In this document: in pieces, positions 42,964-54,377 of the stretch
How positions within the stretch are numbered: the first letter of the stretch is position 1
Layout of the letters: each line of letters starts with the position of its first letter
From: Azolla caroliniana
Lineage: Eukaryota; Polypodiophyta
Assembly: GCA_043228905.1 (NCBI GenBank)
Contig: JBHGNT010000004.1
Coordinates: 16,306,001-16,370,000 of the forward strand
Reading direction: 5' to 3'
DNA: 64,000 bases
Position numbers and translations under genes: made by a program
Notes under the pieces: model-generated
What the model was told of the DNA's origin: nothing
Databases searched by the model: none
The model's input: only the letters and a program-made list of their open reading frames with translations

Positions 42964-44419
42964 CTACTCTTTCCCGGATCCAGTGATATCTTCACTGGAT
43001 ATGCTTTGTCTGGGAATGGTAGGCCGCATTCTTAGCAAGGTGGATGACAATTTGACTGTCGCAATAGAGCCGGTATTCATCTTGTCGGAACCGAGCTCTC
43101 CGATGAAGTCCTTCATCCATAATATTTCCTTGCCGGCTTCCACCGCCGCCATGTACTCCGCCTTCGTGGTTGACAACGCAACCGTCTTCTGTAGCCTCGA
43201 CTGCCACGAAACAACTCCCCCTACATATATCATTACATACCCGGATGTAGACCAGCTGGTATCCACATCAGCCGACATGTCCGAATCGGTAAAACCGTCA
43301 AGTTGAGGTTTTCCGGGGCCGCATCGGAGACACATGTTCGAAGTGCCCTTCAAGTACCGGAGTATCCATTTGACCGCGTTCCAGTGCTCCTTGCCGGGAT
43401 TGCTCACAAACCGGCTCACCATTCCGACTGCGTATCCTATATCTAGTCGGGTACACACCATTGCGTACATTAAGCTCCCGACGGTAGAGGCATATGGAAC
43501 CTTCATCATATCAGCCTTCTCTGCTTTTGTCTTCGGACTTTGCTTACCGGATAATCTGCAGTTTGCCGGGAGTGTCGATCCGACTGGTTTCGCTTCTAAC
43601 ATGTTGAACCATTGAAGCACCTTTGTCACGTACTTCTCCTGTGACAGCCACAATTGCTCCGTTGGCTGGTTCCGGATGATATGCATCCCCAGCATCTGTC
43701 TTGCCGGACCCAAGTCTTTCATTGCGAAAGTTCGGTTGACAGCCTTCTTCAGCATCCGTATTCTGGCTTGGTCCCATCCGACGATCAACATGTCATCCAC
43801 GTATAGAAGGAGTATCAGGAAGTCGCCTCCTTCGAACTTCTTCACAAACACGCAGTGATCGGCCTGCGTCTTGTGGTACCCTTGATCGGTCATGAAGGAG
43901 TCGAACTTCCAGTACCATTGTCGGGGAGCCTGCTTCAGTCCGTATAGGCTCTTTCTTCAGCCAGCATACTAGGTGCTCCTTCCCTTTCTCCACGAATCCT
44001 TCCGGTTGCTGCATGTAGATCTCCTCTTCGAGGTCACCTTGAAGGAATGTCGTCTTCACGTCTAGCTGCTCGACCTCAAGGTCCATGCTTGCCGCTATAC
44101 TCAGCACCGTCCGGATGGAGGTCATCTTTACTACCGGGGCAAATATCTCGTCGAAGTCCACGCCCTTCTTCTGTTGGAACCCCTTCACCGCAATCCTGAC
44201 TTTATATCTCAGGGGGTTGCCAGCATCTCCCGGTTTCAACTTGTACACCCACTTGTTTCGGAGTGCCCGCTTTCCTTTCGGCAACTCCACCAATTCGTAT
44301 GTATGGTTCTCATGCAGGGAATCCATCTCATCCTGCATGGCAGTTAACCATTTGCGGTTGTGGGTGTCATCCTTCGCTTCTTCGAAGCTTTCCGGCTCCC
44401 CCTCATCGGATAGCAGCAC
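42964..44419 (-). pseudogene. Copia J reverse transcriptase and RNase H
   Basis: RT: YELVELPKGKRAL, KWVYKLKPGD, DEIFAPVVKMTSIR, then a frameshift at about 43950, LLLYVDDMLIVG catalytic box near 43800, and STVGSLMYAMV. RNase H: FTDSDMSADVDTSWSTSGY and STTKAEYMAAVEAGKE, with a second frameshift near 43070 before the YCDSQIVIHLAKN and SQTKHIQ end. Confidence 0.88.
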
Positions 44420-44422
44420 ATG

Positions 44423-46012
44423 CTATGCGTCCGGAAATCTCTGGGGGGGCCTTCTCTCTCTGAGAGGATATCTCCGTCTTTTGGCTTCAGTAACCGGCTC
44501 CTCCATTTGCTCGTCATCCGAATCCAATTCGGGGTCTTGGCTGGTTCCGGTTTCAGCTTCCTCTACTTCTTCTTCTGCCGGTTCGGTATCCTCACCGTAA
44601 CCGGCTGGTTCCTCGAGTGTTAACCGGTCTCTTGCCGGTTGGGTCTGCTCATCGTAGAATCGATCCTTACCAGTCGACTCGGGGTTCATTATCTTCTTCT
44701 CCGACTCCCAGTCGGCTAGCGTCTTGTCCTCCATGAAGATAATATCTCGACTCTGGAATACCTTCTTGTCGACCAGGTCCCACACTCGGTAGCCGAACTC
44801 ATCGTCGTCGTAACCGAGGAATATGCATGGCCGGGTCTTCGGATCAAGTTTTCCTCTCCGGTCCTTAGCTACATGCACATACTCAAGACACCCGAATACC
44901 TTCAGATGCTAGTAGGACACTTCCTTACCGGTCCAGACTCTCTGTGGCGTGTCTCCATCCAAGGGTACTGAGGGTGATCTGTTTATCACATATGTCGCCG
45001 TCGACAGTGCCTCAGCCCAAAACTTCTTGGGTAGTTTTGCATGCGCCAACATACTCCCGACCCTCTCCATTATGGTCCGGTTCATCCTCTCGGCCATCCC
45101 GTTTAGTTCCGGCGTCTTCAGCACGGTAAATTCGAGCCGGATTCCCTTCGAGCGACAATACTCCTCAAACTGCCTCCGGTATTCACCTTCGTTATCTGCT
45201 CGAACCGCCTTCAGCTTCCGGCCGGTTTCTCTTTCCACTCACGCGTGGAGCTCTTTGAAGACGAATAACACCTGATCCTTCTTTTTCAACGGTGTGGCCC
45301 ACAGCTTTCGGCTGTGGTCATCTATGAACGTCACGAAGTACTGCGATCCGGCATGTGACTTCGTGTCCACTTGACATACATCAGTATGCACCAACTCCAG
45401 TGGTGCATTACGTCTCATCGGTGGCCTCAATCGGAAGGAGTTCTGGTTTTGTTTACCGGCCAGACAATCAATGCACTTCTCCAAGTGCACGTTCTTCACT
45501 GGAATGAGGTTGTCGTCTGCAAGCCTCTTCATCCCCTTCTCGTTCATGTGACACAGCCTCTTGTGCCACAACTCACCGGTAGTGTCGGATGCTACGTTCA
45601 CTTCTTCCATGCATAACCGGGCATTCATCAGGTACATCATGTTTACCTTCTAGGCCCGAGCCACAATCAGGCTCCCTTTGCTGAACTTCATAACACCGTT
45701 CCGGATGCTACCCATGTAGCCTTCATCATCTAGCCGACCGGCTGATATCAGGTTCAGACGAACCTCCGGAACGTGTCGGACATCCTTCAGCAGCAACATG
45801 CATCCAGTTGGTGTTGTCAACCACATGTCTCCTATGCCGACAATTCGGCATGTACCTTCATTCCCCATCCGGACACAGCCATGATCACCGGCTGAGTAGG
45901 ATGAGAAGTATTTCCGGTCCGGGGTAAGGTGGAACGACGCTCCGGAGTCGACCACCCAGGTCATCTCGTCGCTGGCAAGGTTTAGCTCACTCTCCTCGGT
46001 GATGAGCATCAA
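44423..46012 (-). pseudogene. Copia J protease and integrase
   Basis: Protease: WVVDSGASFHLTPDRKYF at about 45930, an intact D-S-G-A. Integrase: LWHKRLCHMN, CIDCLAGKQ, HTDVCQVD, FVTFIDDHSRKLW, AVRADNEGEY and NGMAERMNRTI, so the catalytic D-D-E set is present. In-frame stops fall at about 45646, 45240 and 44910. The linker to RT is acidic (EEPAGYGEDTEPAEEE). Confidence 0.88.
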
Positions 46013-46906
46013 CTCTTCTTCACTTGCCGCGATTGCCGTCGTTCCCTTCCGGTCCGGCCCCCTCTGTCTTTATCGTTCCGGTCCGGTGTCCGCTTCAAAT
46101 CGGTACCGTCGGTTTCCTTGTCTTTCCGGAAATGCCGATAGTTCTTCTGGAAGTGTCCCGGCTTGCCGCAATAGAAGCAAGTAGGCCTCCCTTGACTTTC
46201 ACCGTGTCCCCGACTTTTCCCGGTTCTTGGGGCTACGGTTCCTTTGTCTTCCGCATTCCGACTCGGTGAGGAGTGCTTTGGAGTCGGAGCTCGTATCCTT
46301 ATCTTTCCGACGCGCCTCCTCATCTAGCAAGCTCGACTTTACTCTTGCTAGGGCTAACCGTTTCCCTTCCGGCCCAGCGTTGCCGAAAGTGACAACCAAC
46401 ATCTCTCAGCTATCTGGGAGGGAACCGAGCAGGAGTAGCGCTAGTACCTCATCGGCGAGAGGTACTTCCAATGATGTTGCCTAGTGGATCAGCCCCTGGA
46501 AGGCATTCATGTGCTCCACCATGCTGGAGCCATCTTGGTAATGGAGTCTTACTAGCTTCCGAAATACCGAAACCTGATTAACAACATTTTTGTTCTGAAA
46601 CATAATGCCGATCTTTTCCCAGAGCTCATGACACTTGCTCTCTTCATTGAAGTTGTTGTATAGACTCATGTCGATGAAACACCGTATGTATGTCGTTGTC
46701 TTCATGTGCATCACCTCCCATATCGTGGTGTCGATTTTGTCCGGTCTCTTGTCCCCGAACTGAACCAGCAACCAAAGATCTTTAACCACAAGCATGTCCC
46801 TCATCTTTGACTTCCACACTGAATAGTTGGAGCCGGTGAGCTTGAACATGCCGCCCAACGATTCGTCCATTTTCTGTGGTGTTTCGCTCTGATACCACTT
46901 TGTCAA
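46009..46906 (-). pseudogene. Copia J gag
   Basis: ATG near 46870 (MDESLGGMFKLTGSNYSVWKS) opens a Copia gag. A stop at 46481 and two compensating frameshifts follow (about 46330 and 46010). The zinc knuckle CFYCGKPGHFQKNY has Tyr for its last Cys, a G-to-A type change. Confidence 0.85.
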
Positions 46907-47172
46907 GAACTACACGCTCCCGATGAACAACGCTCGGCCACAACCAAGCTTAGAATCAAACACAGAAAACGGGAATGAATGCACGACACAATGGAGAGAA
47001 GAGTACACAGGATGTTTACGTGGAAAACCCAAACACAAGAAAAACCACGGCAGTCCATTGACAACTAACTATCACTATGTAACAATATACAATAGATGAA
47101 TACAGAGGCAACGACCTCTTATTCACTGTCTTCGCCACAGGCGGCGGTTACAACAGAGATATGAACTCTTCG

Positions 47173-47210
<38 letters not shown>

Positions 47211-47666
47211 CATTGTTGCACTCTAATCTTATGCCAAAAAGAATGACAACAACAGTACTAAGTTTGCCCTAAGTCATATTTATACTAATATGACTTTTCG
47301 GCTATTTACAAATATAGCCCTGATGGACTCTCAGAAACATATTTACGAATATGTCCCTTCATCCGGTGAGCACTCCTCACCGGACCTGCATCATTCAGCG
47401 CTTGCCGAGCACACGACATCCGGTTCTCACCGGGTCTTCCATTGTCGGGTACTCCTCATCTGGTTCTCACCGGGTCTTCCGTTGTCGGGTACTCCACATC
47501 CGGTTCTCACCGGGTCTTCACCATTCGGCTCTTGTCGGGTACTCATCATCCGGCTCTCACCGGGTCTTCCGTTGTCGGGTACTCCACATCCGGATTCGGC
47601 CTCGACCGAGTTGCTCATCAACACTGTTCTTCTCACTTCCCATATGGAGGGACCTGTCTCCTAACA
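46901..47666 (-). mobile_element. 5' LTR of Copia J (766 bp)
   Basis: Partner of 42057-42816. Keeps more CpG sites than the 3' LTR. CT microsatellite at 47177-47208 and the CCGG-rich array at about 47370-47600. Confidence 0.9.
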
Positions 47667-47671
47667 CGAGG

Positions 47672-47711
47672 ATGGTACCCAATGTTTGCAAAAAATGGGG
47701 AATATCCAATA
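47672..47711 (-). pseudogene. 40-bp piece of chromovirus E integrase between two Copia insertions
   Basis: On the minus strand it reads YSPFFANIGYH, the block that belongs between AEFAYNN (48436 side) and PRWTMVEH (42056 side) of the chromovirus integrase. It proves that both Copia insertions hit the same reading frame independently. Confidence 0.9.
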
Positions 47712-48435
47712 TGACAAGAACTACATGCTCCGATGAACAGCGCTCGGCCACAACCGAGCCTAGAATCAAACACAGAAAACAAGGAATGAAAGCACAACAC
47801 AATAGAGAGAAGAGTACACAGGATGTTTACGTGGAAAACCCAAACTTGGGAAAAAACCACGGCAACCCATAGACCGCAAACTATCACTATATCATAATGT
47901 ACAATAGAAAAGCACCGAGGCCACGACCTCGAGCTTGCTATCTTCGCCATAGGCGGCGGTTACAACAGAGGCAACGACCTCTTCCTCTCTCTCACTCTCT
48001 CTGTACACTGTTACACGCTCTAATCTTACACCAACAAGAATGACAACAACTATCTACTGAGTTTGCCCTAAATCATATTTATACTAATATGACTTTTCGG
48101 CTATTTACAAATATAGTCCCGATGGACTCTCAGAAACATATTTACGAATATGTCCCTGCATCCGGTGAGCACTCCTCACCGGGTCTTCACCATCCGGCTC
48201 TTGCTGGGTACTCGTCATCCGGTTCTCACCGGGTCCTCCGTAGCCGGGTACTCGTCATCTGGCGCTTGCCGGGTACACCACATCCGGTTATCACCGAGTC
48301 CTCCGTAGCCGGGTACTCGTCACCTGGCGTTTGCCGGGTACACCACATCCGGTTCTCATCAGGTCTTCCGTTTCCGGGTACTCCTCATCCAGTTCTCACC
48401 GGGTCTTCCCATCTGGAGGGACCTGTTTCCTAACA
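47712..48435 (-). mobile_element. Solo LTR of Copia family J, perfect TSD
   Basis: A 724-bp LTR starting TGTTAGG in minus-strand sense. It is flanked by CAATA at 47707-47711 and CAATA at 48436-48440. It has fewer CT units and a different CCGG-array arrangement than the Copia J LTRs. Confidence 0.92.
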
Positions 48436-48440
48436 CAATA

Positions 48441-49047
48441 GAAGAATGTTCTGAGTTGTTGTAAGCAAATTCCGCCAAATGTAATAGATCAACCCAATCA
48501 TCTTGTTGATAGTTGACAAAACAACGAAGATATTGTTCTACTGTTTGGTTGGTGCGCTCACTCTGCCCATTAGTTTCTGGATGGTAGCTGGAAGAGAGTT
48601 TGCAAGAAGTATGTAAGAGTTTGAACATGTGCCGCCAAAATAATGAGATGAACTAGGGACCCTAATCACTGATAATATCATTAGGAAGACCATGATGCCG
48701 AAACACCTCTCGCATGAGTAACTCGGTTGTCTCTTGGCTCGTAATGGCCTTTGTGTAGGGAAGAAAATGTGCCATCTTGGTAAAACGATAGATACTACCG
48801 TGAGAATAGAATCAAAACCCTTGGAAGGTGGTATATCCGTAATGAAGTCCAATGAAATAGATTTCCATGGACTCTCAGGAATAGGCATTGGCTGTAATAA
48901 ACCATATGGATGATGTCGAGGTTTTTTGGATCGGCAACATGTATCACAACTACGAACATAATCCATAACAAAATGGCGAAGTTGTGGCCACCAATACCTT
49001 CGAGAAATTAATGCCAAAGTCTTTTGGATACCAAAATGTCCAGCCAT
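48441..49047 (-). pseudogene. Chromovirus E integrase, N-terminal and core
   Basis: HFGIQKTLALISRRYWWP and CDTCCRSKKP form the zinc-binding end; SLDFITDIPPSKG holds the first catalytic Asp. The reading then shifts near 48790 and resumes with YHPETNGQSERTNQ, which contains the catalytic Glu region. A stop and a shift break the core. Confidence 0.85.
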
Positions 49048-49062
49048 TGGTGTGTCATGACA

Positions 49063-49664
49063 TTATTGCAAGACTTGGAGTCGAGAAGGACCATCAAGCA
49101 CATATAAGAGATTTTGTCGAAAAAGTAAACCATCATGCCAATTGAACTGGTTGTAGTCTTGATAATGATTTTGAGATTGTGAACAAGAAGTACGATCTGG
49201 GATAATATGGTTCAGAATGTCTTGGGTGAATTCATCAGTCTCAATATGCTCCCGAATGGAGTCCAGAAGACTTGAATCCTCGGGTGTGTCTATAGCATGA
49301 AATGCCATTAGTCATAGATGGTCAGGACCCAAGAGGATTTGCTTCTGACTTTCAAATGCAATCTCTCCTGGTTAAAGTTCCATATACGAACGTTGAGATA
49401 AAGCATCTACTTTTCCTTGTTGCATCCCAGGGCGATATAGAATTACGAAATCAAAATGAGTTAAGAACTGCGCCCAATGAGCTTGTTGACGACTCAAGAT
49501 TCGAGCACTTCGGAAATACGTTAGATTTTTTTGATCATTATAGACAATGATTTGTTGAGACGAACCCTCCAAAAAATGACGCCATTGTTGAAAAGAATCC
49601 ACAATGGCAAGAAGCTCTTTGTCCTGAATCTCATAGTTGATTTCTATGGCTTCGAATTTTGATC
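49063..49664 (-). pseudogene. Chromovirus E RNase H C-part and linker to integrase
   Basis: KELLAIVDSFQQWRHFLEG, VYNDQKNLTYF and RQQAHWAQFL blocks of Gypsy RNase H (about 49440-49640), then GKVDALSQR and the linker. The N-part lies beyond an insertion at 49665-50100. Confidence 0.85.
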
Positions 49665-50100
49665 ATTATTTATTTATTAATTTGGTCGCTGGATGCCGCC
49701 TCGCCGGACTTGCCAGCTCCGTTGGATGCCGATTGTCGGTTACCATCCAGTTTCGTTTTGGTTAGCCAAAACCTTTACGAGTGGCTAGGCCACCTCCACT
49801 CTTAGTTCAAGTTACCTTGAACTCTCTATGCTCCACACATAAACACAAAGATAATAACTTTCGCTCTACGTTATATATGGTGAGAGCCTTATTCGTCCTA
49901 TCTATGTGGGATATCTCACAATTTTCTTTTTTTCTTTTGCAACTTCTTACCCACATAAGTTGACACTTAGATGTTTGTTTCTTATGTAGTAAAGTGCATC
50001 TCTTCAAGATCTACGTCTTTTGTACAAAGATATTAAATTTACTTAGAATTAGTATATTCATTATTATTGTTTTATATAATTGACACTTGATTTCGTAAGT
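49665..50100. mobile_element. Unclassified insertion of about 0.44 kb in RNase H
   Basis: RNase H coding stops at about 50105 and resumes at about 49664. The block between has no open frame and contains ATGTGGGATATCTCAC (about 49907), a motif that also appears near 39115. Its exact ends are uncertain, and a few RNase H codons seem lost with it. Confidence 0.55.
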
Positions 50101-50104
50101 CTTA

Positions 50105-50790
50105 TGTGATTTTCACACCATTGCAGAAAATCTTCACGACAATGCTTCCTAATGCAAAGTCGGATGCATCAACTTCAAGTATAAAGCGCTTCAATGGATC
50201 AACATGCATCAAAATTGATGTGGATGTAAATGCTTGATTTAATCCTTCAAATGCAGAGTTTGCATTTGTACTCCACACAAATGGTCGATTCTTTTGTGTT
50301 AGTTGAGTGAGGGGCAATACAATCTTTGAATAATCTTTGATGAACTTGCAATAAAAGTTTGCGAAGCCCAAAAAACATTGTACATCTTGCATAGATTGTG
50401 GTGTTTTCCAATCCAAAACTGTTGAACCTTTGTTGGATCCATAGGGATGCCATGTGAAGAGACTATGTACCCCAAAAATTGCACTTGATGTTAGTGGAAA
50501 CTGCACTTCTCCAATTTTTCATAGAGACCATATTCACACAACTGTTGCAAAGCTTGTCGAACGTGTATATCATGATCCTCTTGAGTTTTTGAGTAGATCA
50601 AGATATCATCCAAGTAAACTATGACGAAAATATCGAGGAAATCTCGAAAAATATCATGCGCCATATGTTGGAAAACTATCGGTGCATTCGTGAGACTAAA
50701 TGGCATCATTGTATACTCAAAATGGCCATAGCGAGTACGAAAAGTTGTCTTCCATTCATCCCCAGGACGAATTCGAACAAGATTGTAAGC
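50105..50790 (-). pseudogene. Chromovirus E reverse transcriptase
   Basis: [15 protein letters not shown] (about 50700), the catalytic [11 protein letters not shown] (about 50610), FLGFANFYCKFI and FILEVDASDFALG (start of RNase H) are present. Stops and shifts occur at about 50490 and 50790. Confidence 0.88.
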
Positions 50791-51774
50791 AGCTCAAAGA
50801 TCTAACTTTGTGAAATACTTAGCTCCACTGAGGCGTTACAAAGAAGGCTCGAAATCAATGGTAGAGCATATTGGTTTCGAATAATTACTTTATTCACTCC
50901 TCGATAATCACAACCAGACGAAGCAAACCATCTTTCTTCTTAACGAAAAATATGGGTGCGCCGGTAGGAGATCTTGAACATTGGGTAAACCCATTTGCCA
51001 AGTTCTCATCAATATATTCCCGATGAACCTCGAGCTCCATGGGCGAAAGGTTATAATTGGGCCCCATGGAGGCTCTTTTCCAGGCTGCAAATCAATCGGG
51101 AAATCATATGTTCGATGCTTTGGTAGTCTATTCGCCTTCACCTTATCAAACACATCGGAGAATTCTATATATTTCTTCGGTAGTTGGACCCCCGATTCTT
51201 GTGAGCTCGATGTGAGAGTTGCTAAAACTGCGAACAACAACGTGTCTTCCTTTTGTCCTTCTTCACGTAACTGATGTATAGAGATTGTCGAAATCTTTTG
51301 GAATGTCATATCCTTTGTTGGAGTTTTCAGAGACGCAGACTGTATTGTGACCTCTTCAATGGTTCTTTTTCTCCAATCAATAGTTGGGTTATGTAGCTCA
51401 AACCATGGAAGACCAAGAACTAGGGAGTGCTCTGGACTACTAATGATGTTGAATGAGATGACACTAGCCAAATTGCCTAGGACTACACGAATTGGTTCAG
51501 ACTCTTCAACTATATCACCTAATGTTATGGGGTGTCCATCAATGACTCCGACAGACACTAGGCTTGGGAGCTTATGCACCTGAATATTATGCATTACAGC
51601 AAACTCACGATCCATGAAACAAGAGTTGACTTCAGAGTCGAAGAGGGCAAAAGCTGGGACTCGATGGCACCTAGATGTGTTAAGCTCAACTTGTGCAGAG
51701 AAAACTCGACTAACTTGACCGGATGAAATGGAACCACAACTAGGGACGGATATTATATGCTTAGGGTTGTCCAA
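50790..51774 (-). pseudogene. Chromovirus E protease and RT N-terminus
   Basis: Open from 51774 to 50908. The retropepsin loop reads ALFDSEVNSCFMD (about 51640), Glu in place of the catalytic-triad Gly, a GGA-to-GAA type change. SLVLGLPWFELHNPTIDW follows, then the linker and the RT entry KKYIEFSDVFDKVKANRLP. Confidence 0.85.
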
Positions 51775-51800
51775 CCAAATGGCTCCAATTTTGGCCGGAC

Positions 51801-52896
51801 TTACTCGTTTAACACATCATCTAATTGGCTCAAGACATCAAATGTATTTTTATGACAGAGACTACTCCACCTACTTGGGTTACGAGAAGGCGGGGCAGAA
51901 ATTGAGATGGGATTGTCATGAGCACTTACTTGGTTAACTTGTCGTCGTGGTTTATGTGGACAATTCACAACAATATTCCCTACACCACCACAATAGAGGC
52001 ATGGACAATTCGCTCGTCGTCGATGCTTTTCAGCATCCGATAATGGTCCTCGACATTGTGTTGTCTCGATTTCCATTGGAGTAGGGCCTTCCACCACAGT
52101 TGACTTTGATACTTGGGGTGGAGTTGCGACCACCGAAGCATATGTTTCGGTTGGTCGGAATCATAACATTTGTTGGCGCTCAGAATGCTGCTCAAATAAG
52201 CGATTGTCACATCGCACGGCCCGACTTACTGCTTCAGTAAGAGATTTTAGATCATCATGGAAGGTAAGAAGTAAATCCTTCACATCATTGAACAAACCTT
52301 GACGAAATTGGTCCATTAACACCGCCTCATCCCATGGAATATCACATGCTAGAAGGCGAAAATCTACAACATAAGCGGAAGCAAGACGATCTCCTTGTCG
52401 TAATCGCTAAATTTTGTTTATTGTGGTCCTCATACTATCGGTGTCTCCAAAGTTGGCTTGGAACTTATTAATAAACCCTTCAAAATCTTCTAATAATGGT
52501 GAGTGCTTCTCTAGGAGTGGTGCAAACCACGTTAATGCGGTACCCGTTAACAAGGTACCAACTAGTCCCACGCGAGCAACATCAGTTCGGTAACGGCTAG
52601 GATACAATTTAATCACAAGCCGTACCTGATTTAAAAATCCACGAAATTGAAACCTTGTACCATTAAACTTGGCCAGTAGACTAATCTTTGGTTCTTTCAG
52701 TGAAGTTTGAACTTCCACCGCGTGTCGTTGCAATAGAGTAGCCTCTAATCTTCAAATTTTTGTACCTTCTCAGCACTTACTTGTTGTAGGTCACCTAGAA
52801 ATCTTTGATTTTCTTTCTCCAGGGCCACGGATTTGATTGTTAGCATATCGGGTTTGGAGAGAACGCGCATATATTCTTGCTGCTAACAGACTCCAT
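51801..52896 (-). pseudogene. Chromovirus E gag
   Basis: ATG at 52896. Gag shows AKFNGTRFQFRGFLNQVRL, LVGTLLTGTALTWFAPLLE and INKFQANFGDT (52410-52730), then a basic region and a zinc knuckle CLYCGGVGNIVVNC in which the His is Asn. Stops are at about 52407 and 52170. Confidence 0.85.
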
Positions 52897-53000
52897 AGTT
52901 ACGAGAGAGATTTGCTAGATTTGATTGAATAAGTTTAAGAGAAGAAGAAGAAGAAATTGGAGAAGAAGAAAAGAAGATTCGGTTCAAATTATCGAGACTC

Positions 53001-53001
<1 letters not shown>

Positions 53002-53041
<40 letters not shown>

Positions 53042-53395
53042 CAAGAAATGGAAATGAGATTATATTATGAGGAAACAAGGTTACAAAGAGTAGGCTAAGG
53101 GCTAAAGACTAGTGTTAAACCGAATTAGTTGTGATGAATGAATAGACACCTATTTATAGGTCCTTATGGAGTATTCTAAAATGTTGTAGAATATTTTAAA
53201 TATTTATGATATTCAATATAATCATGGAATATCCTAGAATGTTCTAGAATGCTCTAAATATCTTATAATAACTAATAATATATTTATTATAACTATACAT
53301 CATATATGTTATTATAATGGTTAAAGGTCTAACATATAAACCTAGACGTTTTGGGCTCGAATCCTTGTAAGGCCAAAATGTATGTCTTCATGACA
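53002..53395 (-). mobile_element. 5' LTR of chromovirus E (394 bp)
   Basis: Partner of 41036-41432. GA microsatellite at 53004-53038, ends TGTCA at 53395 in minus-strand sense. Confidence 0.85.
53306..53376 (+). promoter_or_regulatory. tRNA-like A box/B box in chromovirus E 5' LTR, antisense
   Basis: A box TATTATAATGG (53310-53320) and B box GGCTCGAATCC (53354-53364, one base from GGTTCGAATCC) start 44 nt apart. Confidence 0.7.
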
Positions 53396-53402
53396 GTTAT
53401 AG

Positions 53403-53566
53403 GAATGTCTTGAAAGAGTCAAGGAGGATGCTTTTAATAGAATTGAATCGACTTGGAAGCAAAAAAAAGACACAATTGAAACTGCATGGAAGAAGAAAAC
53501 ACACAAAAATTTGTTTTCCAACAGCATAAAAAAGCCACCACAGATGGCGCAAACGAATTGCGTATG
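53403..53566 (+). other. Open frame of unknown family between two retroelements
   Basis: A frame of about 53 codons starts after a possible splice acceptor (TTATAG, ending 53402) and ends at a TGA near 53566. The peptide is helical and charged (ECLERVKEDAFNRIESTW, then TIETAWKKK). It is neither chromovirus E nor Gypsy B sequence. It may be a terminal exon of an old host gene. Confidence 0.3.
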
Positions 53567-54198
53567 AGAGCCGTTGTCGGGGTAGTTGTGGTTCGTGCAG
53601 GGAACTCGCATGGACTGAGGTTAAGGGAAGTTGAAGAAACTTTTATAAGGCTTGCGCACAAATGTTGGGAAAATTAAGAATAAGAAGAATAAGAGTTTAA
53701 AGTAATGTGTGAGAGAGAGACAAGCACGGATAAAAGATAAATGTATGATTCAAGAAGCAAGATAGAGACAAAGTATGATTCAAGAAGCAAGAGTATATGA
53801 TATGAACATGATGTCTATTAATAATACAATATTTTACCAACATTACAATGTTTGATCGCAAGACCTTTCTCTACCAAATTCCGACTTGAACCCTCAACTT
53901 CCACTTCTAAACACAAGATGCTTGCCAAAGGAGCTAACTTCTTCTTCTTCTCCTTTTTATTTTTTGATTTCCTCTTTTCCCTCTCACTCTTTAAATAGCT
54001 ACCCCCATGCATATGATGCATGTGAGGGTACAAGACATGCATGTAGTGCATGAAATGCATGTGATGCATGATCACCATTTGGCGTTTATGCATTACATGT
54101 GATGCATGATAGACATCTCGCTCATTTGAGCTTTCATGTATGAAAATATACATGGCATAAGTACAAACATGAAAATGTAGTCCTAAAAATAAATGACC

Positions 54199-54377
54199 TA
54201 GCCTAATGGTATGTGCCTTGTATTTGGTATGTGAGGTTGTGGGTTCAAGTATCTCAAATGTTTATTCAATACAATATTTTAGTTATTTTTATACCCTTTA
54301 TGACACCTTAAAAACAAATAACCTAACCTAGTGGTATGTACTTCTTACTTGGTGTGTGAGGATATGGGTTTAAGTCT
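54199..54377 (+). promoter_or_regulatory. Two tandem tRNA-like modules in Gypsy B 3' LTR, antisense
   Basis: Module 1: A box TAGCCTAATGG (54199-54209), B box GGTTCAAGTAT (54242-54252). Module 2: TAACCTAGTGG (54324-54334), GGTTTAAGTCT (54367-54377). Both have 43-nt start-to-start spacing and they repeat with a 125-bp period. Confidence 0.65.

Larger units (their letters stand above)
42057..47666 (-). mobile_element. Copia J, full-length, young insertion with perfect TSD
   Basis: The flanks are CGAGG at 42052-42056 and CGAGG at 47667-47671, a perfect 5-bp target-site duplication. The two LTRs (760 and 766 bp) are highly alike and differ mostly by CpG-type transitions. The primer-binding site TGGTATCAGAGCG (minus, 46898-46886) is a perfect initiator-tRNA-Met match. 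The polyprotein is nearly complete but carries several frameshifts and stops, so it is not autonomous as it stands. Confidence 0.93.
41036..53395 (-). mobile_element. Chromovirus E, full-length, interrupted by two Copia insertions
   Basis: The LTRs at 41036-41432 and 53002-53395 enclose gag, protease, RT, RNase H, integrase and chromodomain on the minus strand. Copia J (42057-47666) and a solo LTR of the same family (47712-48435) interrupt the integrase, and an unclassified block of about 0.44 kb interrupts RNase H. Without them the element is about 5.6 kb. The outer flanks (ACCAT and GTTAT) do not match as a target-site duplication. Confidence 0.88.

Noticed and set aside
42450-43035. Ser/Gly/His-rich plus-strand frames in Copia J
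   Set aside because: They read the antisense of the CCGG-rich LTR array.
42530-48420. CRISPR-like array from the spaced CCGGGTCTTCC repeats
   Set aside because: Unit spacing is irregular, spacers are themselves repeats, and the arrays lie inside plant LTRs.
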